Source: Gammaproteobacteria bacterium UBA2679 (GTDB lineage Bacteria > Pseudomonadota > Gammaproteobacteria > Pseudomonadales > Oleiphilaceae). From it: DNA of 64,000 nt. The notes under the pieces are model-generated. The model worked only from the letters and a program-made list of their open reading frames with translations, was not told the origin of the DNA and searched no databases. The position numbers and the translations under genes are program-made. Positions 10,828-18,973 of the stretch are shown one piece after another. Position 1 is the stretch's first letter. The number at the start of each line of letters is the position of its first letter. The stretch is from the NCBI GenBank assembly GCA_002354735.1, contig DEMD01000007.1, forward strand, positions 274,161-338,160, given 5' to 3'.

Positions 10828-11886
10828 ATGAAACCCAGGCGCGGCCGGCGCCTGGTGCTGCGTATCATCCTGACGATAGCGGCGGTCGCGCTGGTGCTCC
10901 AGCTCGCGCCCCTGGGTGACATCGCTCGACAACTGGCCGGCGCGCAGTGGCCTTGGGTCATTGCCGCATTGCTGCTGCAGGTTCTGCTGCGTCTCGTCAC
11001 CGCCGCCAGAATGCAACTGCTCGCCCATTTCCAGCAGCTCCGCATAGGCTTCTGGATCATGCTGAAGATCGTGCTGGCCACGGCATTTTACGGGCTGTTC
11101 CTGCCTGGTGGCATCGCAGGCGGCGCAGTTACCTTTGTGAAATATCGCCAGTATGGGGCGAGCGGCGCAGCTGCGCTGACCAACCTGTTCGTCAACAAGG
11201 CGGTGGCGGCTCTGACAATCGGGCTGCTCATATGTACCGCATGGCTGATCGATCTGTTGCCAGCAAGCGATGGCAACCTGACTTTGCCTCGACTCGCCCT
11301 GATAGCACTCGCGCTGCTTGTCCTGCTGCTGCTCCCCAGCCTGCTCAGATTAACCGTCAGCGCTTTCGGTCTTGCGCCACGACTGCAGCGTCGTTTTGCC
11401 AGCAGTAAGGGTCGCGTTGTCCAGGCGATACTGGCAGCCCTGTCACAGCTGCAGTTGGTCAGAAACCTTGGCTGGTGGCAGATCTTCTCGCTCATTCTGG
11501 CGGGCTGTACTGCACACCTCATAGCGGTGGCGGGCATGTTCTGTTTTGGTCTTGCGCTGGAGCTGACGCCAGCGTTCTCCACGGTGACGTGGATCTTTGG
11601 CGTAGTCTTTCTGCTCGCCATGTTGCCAATATCGTTCGCCAACTTTGGCGTCCGGGAGGCGAGCATGATTCTGCTATTGGCGCCATATGGCGTCGGCGCG
11701 GCTGAGGCGACAGCGTGGTCAATCCTTATGTACACCGGCCCCCTGGCCGCTGCATTGGCCGGAGCAGTAGTGGAGGCAGCCTTGCACAGGTCTCGCGATG
11801 ATCGCCATGAAGGCAATGTCGCTATCCGTGAACAGACCGTCGCCGATCCTGTGACAGGAGCCACCCGTAAGCAATTGCGGCAATAA
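10828..11886 (+). CDS. Lysylphosphatidylglycerol synthase TM region / UPF0104 family membrane protein
   Basis: A 352-residue inner-membrane protein with about seven to eight hydrophobic segments and the family motif LPGGIAGGAVTFVKYRQYG near residue 91. This fold is shared by the flippase part of MprF and by YbhN/AglD-like proteins, so lipid translocation is a plausible role. No synthetase domain is attached. The start follows the pip stop by four bases. The last 65 bases overlap the end of the convergent MFS gene, so the polar C-terminal tail is encoded opposite that transporter's tail. Confidence 0.8.
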   Translation: MKPRRGRRLVLRIILTIAAVALVLQLAPLGDIARQLAGAQWPWVIAALLLQVLLRLVTAARMQLLAHFQQLRIGFWIMLKIVLATAFYGLFLPGGIAGGAVTFVKYRQYGASGAAALTNLFVNKAVAALTIGLLICTAWLIDLLPASDGNLTLPRLALIALALLVLLLLPSLLRLTVSAFGLAPRLQRRFASSKGRVVQAILAALSQLQLVRNLGWWQIFSLILAGCTAHLIAVAGMFCFGLALELTPAFSTVTWIFGVVFLLAMLPISFANFGVREASMILLLAPYGVGAAEATAWSILMYTGPLAAALAGAVVEAALHRSRDDRHEGNVAIREQTVADPVTGATRKQLRQ

Positions 11887-13048
11887 CTGCAAATCCGACC
11901 AGAGACCACAGCGCGGTCGAAAGACTGATTCCGAGAGCGAGCAGACCTGCGAAAACAGCTGGCATCAGCGCCTTGACGATAAAGGTCGGTCGAGCCAGGC
12001 GACCCAGTGTGGCGCCGACATTGCTTGCGCCAAAGAGTTCGACAGGAACAGTGCTGCGGACCACCGTCAGCAGCCCGTTGGCGACACCATAGAACGCCGC
12101 AAACAGTAGCCCTAGGGTCCAGATGGGCGGCATCAGGTTCAACAGCAGCACACTGACGAGCAGCAGCGATAGAGAAACGGCGCCAACGGTGACTGCTCTA
12201 CTGGTGTTGGCAAGGCGCCATTCCACGAGTCGACCAAGGACCTGCATCGGGCCAATGGCCGCTGCCAACCAGACGGCATCCGCGCGAGCGAAGCCGCGGC
12301 TGGCCAGCGCCTCGATGAGGAATAGTGAAAGTGCTCCAAATACTGCCATCGCCGAAGCGAATGACACCGCTAACCAGGCCAGCTGACGCTCTGCTGCCTG
12401 TATCTGCCTCGGCAGATGAGCTTCAGCTGAGGCAGCAGTAGACCCTGAGGAGGCGGGACGCTCTGCGCTCGAATCCAGCTTCTTTGGCACCATCAGCAGA
12501 TGCACCGGGACGCCTATGAACAGATGGAGCGCGGCAAAAACCAGCAACGCTTCCCGCCAGCCACCGAGTTCTATCAGCCAGTGACTGAATGGCCAGAAAA
12601 CCGTACTGGCAAAACCGCCGAATAGCGTCAGGACAGTGACTGAACGGCGAAACCGGGTTGGCAGTACCTGATGGATGACTACGAAGACGGGATCATAGAG
12701 GCAAAGCGACATGGCGACACCAGCGACCAGCCACCCAAGAACATATAGCGCGAGGCGGTCTGTGGACGCCAGTATCACGAAGGCCAGGGCCGCCAGCGCC
12801 GAGCCGAGCGCCAGAGGAAGACGGCCGCCTACCCTATCGATCCAGCGACCTACCATAGGGGCCATCAGGCCCGAAACCAGAACACTGAGCGTGAAGGCGC
12901 CAAACACCACGAATTCGCTGAAACCCAGCGCTGCCTGCAGTGGTTTTGCCAGCACAGCCAGGCTGTAATAGAGGCTGCCCCAGCTGAGGATCAGGACCAG
13001 ACCAAGTGCGACCAGCAGGTAATTGGCCCTGATCGCCGTAAGGCTCAT
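11822..13048 (-). CDS. Major facilitator superfamily transporter, fourth gene of the arsenic cluster
   Basis: A 408-residue MFS protein with about 12 membrane helices and the loop 2-3 signature GRWIDRVGGRLPL. The ATG at 13048 overlaps the arsJ stop (ATGA), so it was preferred over an upstream start that would run 90 bases into arsJ. Tight coupling to arsJ places it in the arsenic operon. It is not ArsB or Acr3 by sequence features, and its substrate is unknown. It could export an arsenical, or phosphoglycerate released when the ArsJ substrate breaks down. It might equally be unrelated to arsenic. Confidence 0.82.
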   Translation of the reverse strand: MSLTAIRANYLLVALGLVLILSWGSLYYSLAVLAKPLQAALGFSEFVVFGAFTLSVLVSGLMAPMVGRWIDRVGGRLPLALGSALAALAFVILASTDRLALYVLGWLVAGVAMSLCLYDPVFVVIHQVLPTRFRRSVTVLTLFGGFASTVFWPFSHWLIELGGWREALLVFAALHLFIGVPVHLLMVPKKLDSSAERPASSGSTAASAEAHLPRQIQAAERQLAWLAVSFASAMAVFGALSLFLIEALASRGFARADAVWLAAAIGPMQVLGRLVEWRLANTSRAVTVGAVSLSLLLVSVLLLNLMPPIWTLGLLFAAFYGVANGLLTVVRSTVPVELFGASNVGATLGRLARPTFIVKALMPAVFAGLLALGISLSTALWSLVGFAVIAAIAYGWLLSQDRRRSVHG

Positions 13049-14277
13049 ATCGGGTGGGCAGTCGGCTTCTGATGACGCGGCAACGCGACTGAAATGATGG
13101 CGGCCAGCGCCAGAAAAGCGGTGGAGATCCAGAGGCAAGCGGCAAGACCGTGTGCCTGGTACATCCAGCCAGACAGAAGCGTACCCAGCAGCCGACCGCC
13201 AGCGTTGGACATGTAGTAGAAGCCTACATCGAGCGATGCGCCTTCCTCTCTTGCATAAGAGACGATGAGATAGCTATGAAGGGAGGAATTGACGGCGAAC
13301 AACGCGCCGAAGGCCAGCAGTCCGACCACCAGCACAGTCTCGACAGGAAATCCGCTGGATAGGGTAAGAGCAATCAATGCTGGGAAGGCTGTCAGCGCTA
13401 GCGCCCAACGAAGCGCTGACCGGCCATCGGGAATCCGCCCCGCCCGCGAACCGGTGATCATCGGCGCCTGTGATTGTACGATTCCGTATGCAATAACCCA
13501 GAGCGCCAGAAAGCCGCCGACCTGCCAGAAATCCCAGTTCAGTTCACTGCTGAGATAAACAGGCAGCGCGACCACGAACCAGACGTCGCGTGCGGCAAAC
13601 AGGAACAGTCTGGCAGCAGACAGGACGTTGACGCCGCGGCTCTTGGAAAGCATTTCATGAAACTTGGGTTTCCCCTTGGCCCGACCCAGATCCTTTTTCA
13701 GCCATACCAGACTGCCGATCCAGACCAGGCTGAGTGCAATAGCCATGGCCAGCACGGAGTAGCGGAATCCCAGCCACGCCAGGAGCGCGCCGCCCATGAA
13801 GAAACCCACACCTTTCAGCGCATTTTTCGATCCGGTCAGCAGTGCGATCCAACGGTACAGCGCCCCCTGCTGATCCCCTGAAATCAGCTGTTTGATGGCG
13901 CTCTTCGCACTCATCTTGTTCAGGTCCTTGGCGATACCTGAAAGCGCCTGGGCAGCCATGACCCAGACCACCGTCAGCCAGTCTGCAGGCACGACGAGCA
14001 TCAAAAGCGCGACCACCTGCAGAACCAGACCGATATTCATCGTGCGGTTGAGACCTAGTCTGGCGCCGAGGTAGCCGCCCACCAGGTTGGTGACAATGCC
14101 GAAAAATTCGTAGAACAGAAAGAGCGAGGCGATCTGTAATGGCGAATACCCAAGGCTGTGAAAATGCAGCACGACCAGCATGCGCAGCGCGCCATCGGTC
14201 AGTGTAAAGGCCCAGTAGTTGCCGGTGACTATTGCATACTGACGAACTTCTCGGGATAGCCCAGACAAGCGCTTCAT
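13045..14277 (-). CDS. arsJ: ArsJ, 1-arseno-3-phosphoglycerate efflux MFS permease
   Basis: A 410-residue membrane protein that matches ArsJ: the N-terminus YAIVTGNYWAFTLTDGALRM and FFGIVTNLVGGYLGARLGLN are characteristic. ArsJ is known to export 1-arseno-3-phosphoglycerate, the unstable product made when glyceraldehyde-3-phosphate dehydrogenase uses arsenate instead of phosphate. The dedicated dehydrogenase is the immediately upstream gene, which strongly supports the call. AGGAAGT lies nine bases before the ATG. Its last bases overlap the following MFS gene. Together the pair gives arsenate resistance without reduction to arsenite. Confidence 0.93.
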   Translation of the reverse strand: MKRLSGLSREVRQYAIVTGNYWAFTLTDGALRMLVVLHFHSLGYSPLQIASLFLFYEFFGIVTNLVGGYLGARLGLNRTMNIGLVLQVVALLMLVVPADWLTVVWVMAAQALSGIAKDLNKMSAKSAIKQLISGDQQGALYRWIALLTGSKNALKGVGFFMGGALLAWLGFRYSVLAMAIALSLVWIGSLVWLKKDLGRAKGKPKFHEMLSKSRGVNVLSAARLFLFAARDVWFVVALPVYLSSELNWDFWQVGGFLALWVIAYGIVQSQAPMITGSRAGRIPDGRSALRWALALTAFPALIALTLSSGFPVETVLVVGLLAFGALFAVNSSLHSYLIVSYAREEGASLDVGFYYMSNAGGRLLGTLLSGWMYQAHGLAACLWISTAFLALAAIISVALPRHQKPTAHPI

Positions 14278-14295
14278 AACGGGACTTCCTGTGGC

Positions 14296-15318
14296 TTACT
14301 TCCGGTCTGCGAGTCCGACAAGGCGTGCCAGCTCTGCGGTCCGGCAGGTATAACCCCACTCGTTGTCGTACCAGGCATAAATCTTGACCTGGGTCCCGTT
14401 GATCACCATTGTCGAGAGCGCATCGATGATCGATGAGCGCGGATCGGTGCGGTAGTCGATTGATACCAGCGGACGGGCTTCGTAGCCAAGAATACCTTTC
14501 AGCTCACCTTCGGCAGCGGCCTTGAGCAGGTCATTGACCTCGGCGACAGTCGTTTGGCGTTCGACCTCAAACACGCAGTCGGTGAGCGAGGCGTTGGCGA
14601 GCGGCACGCGAACGGCATGTCCGTTGAGGCGCCCCTTCAGCTCCGGAAAGATTTCGGTGATTGCCGTGGCCGAGCCAGTAGTGGTTGGAATCAGGCTCAT
14701 GCCACTGGCACGCGCCCGTCTCAGATCCTTGTGGGGCTGATCGAGAATGCTCTGGGTATTGGTCAGGTCATGAATGGTCGTGATCGAACCATGGCGGATA
14801 CCCAGCGTCTCATGGATCACCTTGACGACTGGCGCAAGGCAGTTGGTTGTACAGGAAGCTGCCGTGACGATTGGGTGTCTGGCGGGATCGTAAAGATGGT
14901 CGTTCACCCCCATGACCACGTTGAGAACGCTCGGCTCTTTGACCGGCGCACTCACGACTACCCGCTTCACGCCCTGGTCCAGATAGGCCTGCAGGATGGC
15001 CGTAGTCTTCATCTTGCCACTGGCTTCTATCACAAGGTCACATCCCGACCAGTCGGTGTCCGCAATGGGCTTGTTCGCTGTCACGGCTATGCGCCGGCCT
15101 GCTATCAGCAGTGTTTCATCTTCGGCCGAGGCTTCGTGCTGCCAGCGTCCGTGCACCGAGTCGAAGTTGATCAGATGGGCGAAAGTCGCCGCATCAGCAG
15201 CCGGATCGTTGACCTGGACGATCTCGACTTCCTGCATTTCCCAGAGTGCACGAACCGCCAACCGCCCGATGCGACCCATGCCATTGATGCCTACGCGGAT
15301 CTTGCTCGTGCCAGCCAT
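14296..15318 (-). CDS. gapdh: ArsJ-associated glyceraldehyde-3-phosphate dehydrogenase
   Basis: A phosphorylating GAPDH of about 340 residues. Visible are the Rossmann NAD site [10 protein letters not shown] near the start and the catalytic [12 protein letters not shown] with its cysteine near residue 150. C-terminal [12 protein letters not shown] is also present. In ArsJ operons this enzyme forms 1-arseno-3-phosphoglycerate from arsenate and glyceraldehyde 3-phosphate. ATG 15318 is preceded by an AAGG-like site. An alternative ATG at 15333 overlaps the arsR stop (ATGA) and adds five residues, and both starts are credible. The position between arsR and arsJ shows the arsenic role rather than glycolysis. 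Confidence 0.93.
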   Translation of the reverse strand: MAGTSKIRVGINGMGRIGRLAVRALWEMQEVEIVQVNDPAADAATFAHLINFDSVHGRWQHEASAEDETLLIAGRRIAVTANKPIADTDWSGCDLVIEASGKMKTTAILQAYLDQGVKRVVVSAPVKEPSVLNVVMGVNDHLYDPARHPIVTAASCTTNCLAPVVKVIHETLGIRHGSITTIHDLTNTQSILDQPHKDLRRARASGMSLIPTTTGSATAITEIFPELKGRLNGHAVRVPLANASLTDCVFEVERQTTVAEVNDLLKAAAEGELKGILGYEARPLVSIDYRTDPRSSIIDALSTMVINGTQVKIYAWYDNEWGYTCRTAELARLVGLADRK

Positions 15319-15329
15319 ACCTTGTGCCC

Positions 15330-15689
15330 TCATGTCAGCTGCCCACAGCGAGCCACACGTGTTGGTCGATCGCCCATCTGCGCGAGCCGACCTGCGGTCT
15401 CCATCAGCCAGTCAGTGTTGGCCTGTCCGGTGACTTTCACTACCGCTCGCGCCCATTCTGGCAACTGCGGATGGAGGCGATAGTAGACCCACTGACCCTG
15501 CCGTCGATCCTCGAGGAGCTGACAGGCGCGAAGCTGTGCCAAATGACGTGAAATCTTTGGCTGGGAAACCTCAAGTGCCTCAGTCAACTCGCAGACGCAA
15601 AGCTCAGATTCCCGGGCCACGAGCAGCACGATTCTAACGCGCGTTTCGTCGGCAAGACACTTGAATAGTTCTGGGGGAGACATGGTCAT
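15330..15689 (-). CDS. arsR: ArsR-family arsenic-responsive repressor
   Basis: A 119-residue winged-helix repressor. The metal site in the recognition region reads [11 protein letters not shown]: Cys31 and Cys33 are present, but the third cysteine of classical ArsR (CVCxxC) is threonine at residue 36. Additional cysteines at residue 11, in LRACQLL and near the C-terminus could contribute. [14 protein letters not shown] is the DNA recognition helix. It is the first gene of arsR-gapdh-arsJ-MFS, with a long AT-rich inverted repeat 55-90 bases upstream as the probable autoregulatory operator. ArsR normally senses trivalent arsenic or antimony. Confidence 0.93.
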   Translation of the reverse strand: MTMSPPELFKCLADETRVRIVLLVARESELCVCELTEALEVSQPKISRHLAQLRACQLLEDRRQGQWVYYRLHPQLPEWARAVVKVTGQANTDWLMETAGRLAQMGDRPTRVARCGQLT

Positions 15690-15743
15690 AAGATGGGCTT
15701 CGCAAGGCTCTCTGAATAATGAAGTAAACTGTTATTGACCACT

Positions 15744-15779
15744 ATATATGACTATTCGCATATACGGAATAGCATATAT
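15744..15779. promoter_or_regulatory. Probable ArsR operator: 36-bp interrupted palindrome
   Basis: The arms ATATATG-A-CTATTC and GAATAG-CATATAT match perfectly except for one unpaired A, around a nine-base centre. It lies between arsR (minus) and the hemerythrin gene (plus), where a repressor could control both. AT-rich dyads are typical ArsR/SmtB operators. A -35-like TTGATA overlaps the distal arm on the minus strand. Confidence 0.65.
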
Positions 15780-15910
15780 CAAATGTTTGCGCGTTGGCTC
15801 ACGCTGGCCCGCTGTGAGACAGCATCGCTGAGCGATTTTTTCATCTGCGGCGTACCTAGCGATGATGTACACCTGAAACTCAGGTGGCAAAAACAACAAG
15901 GGGTAAGCAA

Positions 15911-16375
15911 ATGGCAGATATCTTCGAAGCTCTGAAGAATGATCACAAAGTCGCCAAAGACATCATGAGGGTCCTGGAGAACACCGAAGGTGCCTCGAAG
16001 GAACGGCAGGAAAATTATCCGAAACTCGTCAGGGAGTTGCTCGCACACGCCAAGGCCGAAGAGCGTACGCTGTATCATGCCATGCTCGGCTCCGCAGACA
16101 GTCAGGATGAAGCCACGCACAGCATCAAAGAACACAAGGAGATGGAAGACGCCATGAAAGAGGTCTCCGACACAGAGATGTCTTCTTCGCAGTGGCTACC
16201 GAAATTCCGCGAGCTCAAGGAGCTGGTTGAACACCACGTCAAGGAAGAAGAACAGGAGATCTTCGAAGCCGCACGAGAGGTGCTGTCTACCAGCAAACAG
16301 AACGAACTTGGGGCCATGTACGAGAAGGAAAAAGCGGTCGAAGACAAGAAGGACCGATCAGACTTCCTGCCTTGA
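15911..16375 (+). CDS. Hemerythrin HHE domain protein
   Basis: A 154-residue helical protein with the histidine and glutamate ligands of a di-iron hemerythrin site: NDHKVAKDI near residue 12, LLAHAKAEERTLYHAM near residue 48, IKEHKEMEDA near residue 80 and VEHHVKEEEQEIF near residue 110. Such stand-alone proteins bind oxygen or nitric oxide, or help in iron-sulfur repair. The ATG at 15911 was chosen because AAGGGG lies about nine bases before it; an upstream start adds nine residues. Its promoter region contains the arsenic operator-like palindrome, so regulation by ArsR is possible. The end overlaps the RDD gene by 18 bases in convergent orientation. Confidence 0.85.
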   Translation: MADIFEALKNDHKVAKDIMRVLENTEGASKERQENYPKLVRELLAHAKAEERTLYHAMLGSADSQDEATHSIKEHKEMEDAMKEVSDTEMSSSQWLPKFRELKELVEHHVKEEEQEIFEAAREVLSTSKQNELGAMYEKEKAVEDKKDRSDFLP

Positions 16376-16807
16376 GGGCTCGCCTCTATTCCTCCGGACG
16401 ACAAGCGTGCCCGCCAGCTTGTCGTGCCAACCCTGCTTTCGGCGATCGCTGCCGACGGCGAAAAATCCCAGGCAAAACGGCAGCATTGAAAGGTAATAGG
16501 CGAAGTAGCGCTTGATTAACTGCGATGTCCTTGGCTCGCGTCCGGTTTCGGCGTCGACGATCTCCAGATTCAACCAGATCTTGCCCGGCGTGGCCGATTT
16601 GTAAATCCAGAACAGGATAACAAGAACCGCGGGGGCTACATAAGAGATCAGCACATCTGCAGGACCGTAGATGAAGGCTTCGCCTCGCCAGTAACCCATA
16701 CCATAGATGAACGTAAGCAGTGGGGCTATAACGATGAGGATCAGCAATGAATCTATAAGTGCGGCACCCGCCCGAATCCAGAAGCCTGCATAGCGTGTTT
16801 CGTGCAT
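16358..16807 (-). CDS. RDD family membrane protein
   Basis: A 149-residue inner-membrane protein with three hydrophobic segments. The RDD signature is visible: an N-terminal YAGFWIRAGAALIDSLLI with the Arg and Asp, then SATPGKIWLNLEIVDAETG and a C-terminal DRRKQGWHDKLAGTLVV. Function of most RDD proteins is unknown, and some act as sodium/proton antiporters. It is transcribed alone, convergent with the hemerythrin gene and divergent from the pectate lyase gene. Confidence 0.85.
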   Translation of the reverse strand: MHETRYAGFWIRAGAALIDSLLILIVIAPLLTFIYGMGYWRGEAFIYGPADVLISYVAPAVLVILFWIYKSATPGKIWLNLEIVDAETGREPRTSQLIKRYFAYYLSMLPFCLGFFAVGSDRRKQGWHDKLAGTLVVRRNRGEPSRQEV

Positions 16808-16947
16808 GTGTGTCCTCGAATAGAGCGTTACGATCAGCTAGTAATATACTGGTTCTATAACGGATAGTGAATCATGTCTCAGATACCGAAATTTACCCAA
16901 ATCCGACGATGACAAGTTTCCAGCTGGACTTTAATTTGGACGCTCGG

Positions 16948-16964
16948 AAGCCCCTATGGGGCTT
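16948..16964 (+). other. Short perfect hairpin in the pectate lyase leader
   Basis: AAGCCCC-TAT-GGGGCTT forms a seven-base-pair stem with a three-base loop 36 bases before the start of the pectate lyase gene. No T-run follows, so it is probably a leader structure rather than a terminator. The rest of the 190-base intergenic region shows no clear promoter. Confidence 0.4.
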
Positions 16965-16999
16965 GAAGCCCGTGCAACCAGAAAAGTCAGGACCTCGAA

Positions 17000-18148
17000 A
17001 TGTCATACAAAAAAACAACTATTGCCCTCGCCCTCGCTACCCTCACGCCGTTCGCAATCGCAGAAGTTGCTACCGGTCAATATGCGCTGATCGCTAAACA
17101 CAGTAATCTCGCACTGGACGTTGCGGGTGCCAGTTCCGCTGACGGCGCCGACGCCATTCAGTGGGACTACAGTGGCGCAAGAAACCAGCACTTCAAGGTC
17201 GAGAATCTCGGCAATGGCTATTACACCATTCATGCGATGCACAGCGGCAAGTCGCTCGACGTATTTGAATTCAGCACGGCTGCAGGCGGGGATATCCGGC
17301 AGTGGTCTTCTACCGGCAACTACAATCAGCAGTGGCAAATCAAGCCTGCGGGTAACGGCTACTACACCGTCGTCTCACGTCACAGTGGCCTGGCGCTCGA
17401 CGTCTGGGGTTGGGACAAGACAGCCGGCGCTGACGTTCGTCAATGGCCGCTTATCGATGGAGACAACCAGAAGTGGTACTTTCGCCCCGTGGCCACGGAC
17501 GGCAGCACCGGACAGCCGCCCACGACCCTGCCGAACCGCGGATCCAACTGCAAGTCGACTGGCAGCCAGAGTGTCGCAGAAACCATTCGTGTGAACGGTG
17601 GCGTGTTTGATGGTAAGTGCAAGACCTTCAACCCTACCTCAGCACTGGGCGATGGCAGTCAGAACGAAAGCCAGAAACCGGTGTTTCGTCTCGAAAACGG
17701 CGCCGTACTAAAGAACGTTATTATTGGCAACAATGGTGCAGATGGTATCCACGTGTATAACGGCGCCACGGTTGAAAATGTTCGCTGGACCAACGTCGGT
17801 GAAGATGCGCTGACAATCAAGTCAAGCGGCGGCAAGGTCGTGTTGAAGAACATTGAAGCTTACGATGGCAGTGACAAGTTCCTGCAAGCCAACGCGGCCA
17901 GCACGATCAGCGTGAGCGCCTGCAAGGTCGATAGCATGGGCAAGTTCATCCGGCAGAATGGCGGCACAACGTTCCCGATCTCGATCACGGTCGATAACTG
18001 CAGCATTTCGAACATGAAGGAAGGCATCTTCAGAACCGACAGCTCTGTGTCCACCGCGCGCATCACTAACAGCACACTCGAGAACGCCGGTTCGATCTGT
18101 ATCGGCAAATGGAAGAGCTGCACAAGCGCCAATATCAGCGGACAGTAA
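17000..18148 (+). CDS. Secreted pectate lyase (PL3-like) with N-terminal ricin-type lectin domain
   Basis: A 382-residue secreted enzyme. Residues 1-21 are a signal peptide (MSYKKTTIALALATLTPFAIA). Residues 23-168 form a beta-trefoil ricin-B lectin with three repeats, each with an LDV core (NLALDVAG, KSLDVFEF, LALDVWGW) and closing QW/QxW. A short linker (TGQPPTTLPNRG) leads to the catalytic part from residue 185, a right-handed beta-helix. Its ENGAVLKNVIIGNNGADGIH and WTNVGEDALTIK strongly match PL3 pectate lyases. It would cleave polygalacturonate by calcium-dependent beta-elimination, with the lectin anchoring to polysaccharide. AGGA lies seven bases before the ATG. No other pectin genes are nearby, suggesting acquisition as a single cassette. 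Confidence 0.88.
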   Translation: MSYKKTTIALALATLTPFAIAEVATGQYALIAKHSNLALDVAGASSADGADAIQWDYSGARNQHFKVENLGNGYYTIHAMHSGKSLDVFEFSTAAGGDIRQWSSTGNYNQQWQIKPAGNGYYTVVSRHSGLALDVWGWDKTAGADVRQWPLIDGDNQKWYFRPVATDGSTGQPPTTLPNRGSNCKSTGSQSVAETIRVNGGVFDGKCKTFNPTSALGDGSQNESQKPVFRLENGAVLKNVIIGNNGADGIHVYNGATVENVRWTNVGEDALTIKSSGGKVVLKNIEAYDGSDKFLQANAASTISVSACKVDSMGKFIRQNGGTTFPISITVDNCSISNMKEGIFRTDSSVSTARITNSTLENAGSICIGKWKSCTSANISGQ

Positions 18149-18887
18149 GTGGCGTCTTAGCTGCATCTGGGTCTACGTCGAGCCCCTCCGGCTCGACTGC
18201 CCCGCTGTGCTGCAGGTGCCTCGTGACCATGTAGCACAGCAAGGCCCAGAACGCACCAGCCATCCAGCCCGCCAGCACGTCGGTGGGCCAGTGGACACCC
18301 ATATAAACCCTGCTCACACCAATCATCATGGTCAACACCATAGCGACTGCCACAAGATAGATTTTCACGCGGCGGTTCTGCTGCACACGTGCCAACAGGC
18401 TCGCTAGCGACAGATACACCACGGCAGACATCATCGAGTGCCCACTGGGGAAACTCGTGGTGTAGACGTAGCTCTCATGAGGCACCAGCTCTGGCCTCGG
18501 CCGGTCAAAGCCCATTTTCATCAGCAGACTCAGCGCGATCCCGCTTCCGATCGTGACGACCACTACCAGTGCGACTTTGCCTTTGTTCTGAAGTATGAGG
18601 AAACCAACCACTACAAGCGTCAGGAAGGTAAGCACGCCCACCCCACCCAGCCCGGTAATATCACGCATGAGCTCTTCAACCCAATGGGGGCCAAGTGGGT
18701 CGGACGGATCCGCTGCCGAGCGCATCGACATCAATAATTGCTCGTCCAGAGCATGGCTGTCTCCACCGACAACTTCACCAGTGACCCAGATAAAGATCCA
18801 GGCCAGGCCCGCCAGTACGAACATCGTCAGCAGCATTGAAAGCTCCTGTCGCCTGACTAACGCCCATGCTTCCCGCAATATACCCAA
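18135..18887 (-). CDS. PAP2 family membrane phosphatase
   Basis: A 250-residue membrane phosphatase related to PgpB and undecaprenyl-diphosphatases. The three PAP2 motifs are intact: KMGFDRPRP near residue 124, PSGHS near residue 147 and SRVYMGVHWPTDVLAG near residue 195. Five or six hydrophobic segments surround them. It likely removes phosphate from a lipid at the periplasmic face. The start is TTG at 18887, backed by GAGGAG eight bases upstream. The tail overlaps the pectate lyase gene by 14 bases in convergent orientation. Confidence 0.88.
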   Translation of the reverse strand: MGILREAWALVRRQELSMLLTMFVLAGLAWIFIWVTGEVVGGDSHALDEQLLMSMRSAADPSDPLGPHWVEELMRDITGLGGVGVLTFLTLVVVGFLILQNKGKVALVVVVTIGSGIALSLLMKMGFDRPRPELVPHESYVYTTSFPSGHSMMSAVVYLSLASLLARVQQNRRVKIYLVAVAMVLTMMIGVSRVYMGVHWPTDVLAGWMAGAFWALLCYMVTRHLQHSGAVEPEGLDVDPDAAKTPLTVR

Positions 18888-18973
18888 TGTCGCAACTCCT
18901 CAAATGATTCACGTATCTTGTGGGGAATACGGCATGGCCTGGTAAGAGATCACAGCATGAGTCGGGTGAGCGC

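Noticed and set aside
14554..15483. 309-codon open frame on the plus strand opposite gapdh and arsR
   Set aside because: It runs across two conserved genes on the other strand and shows no protein features of its own.
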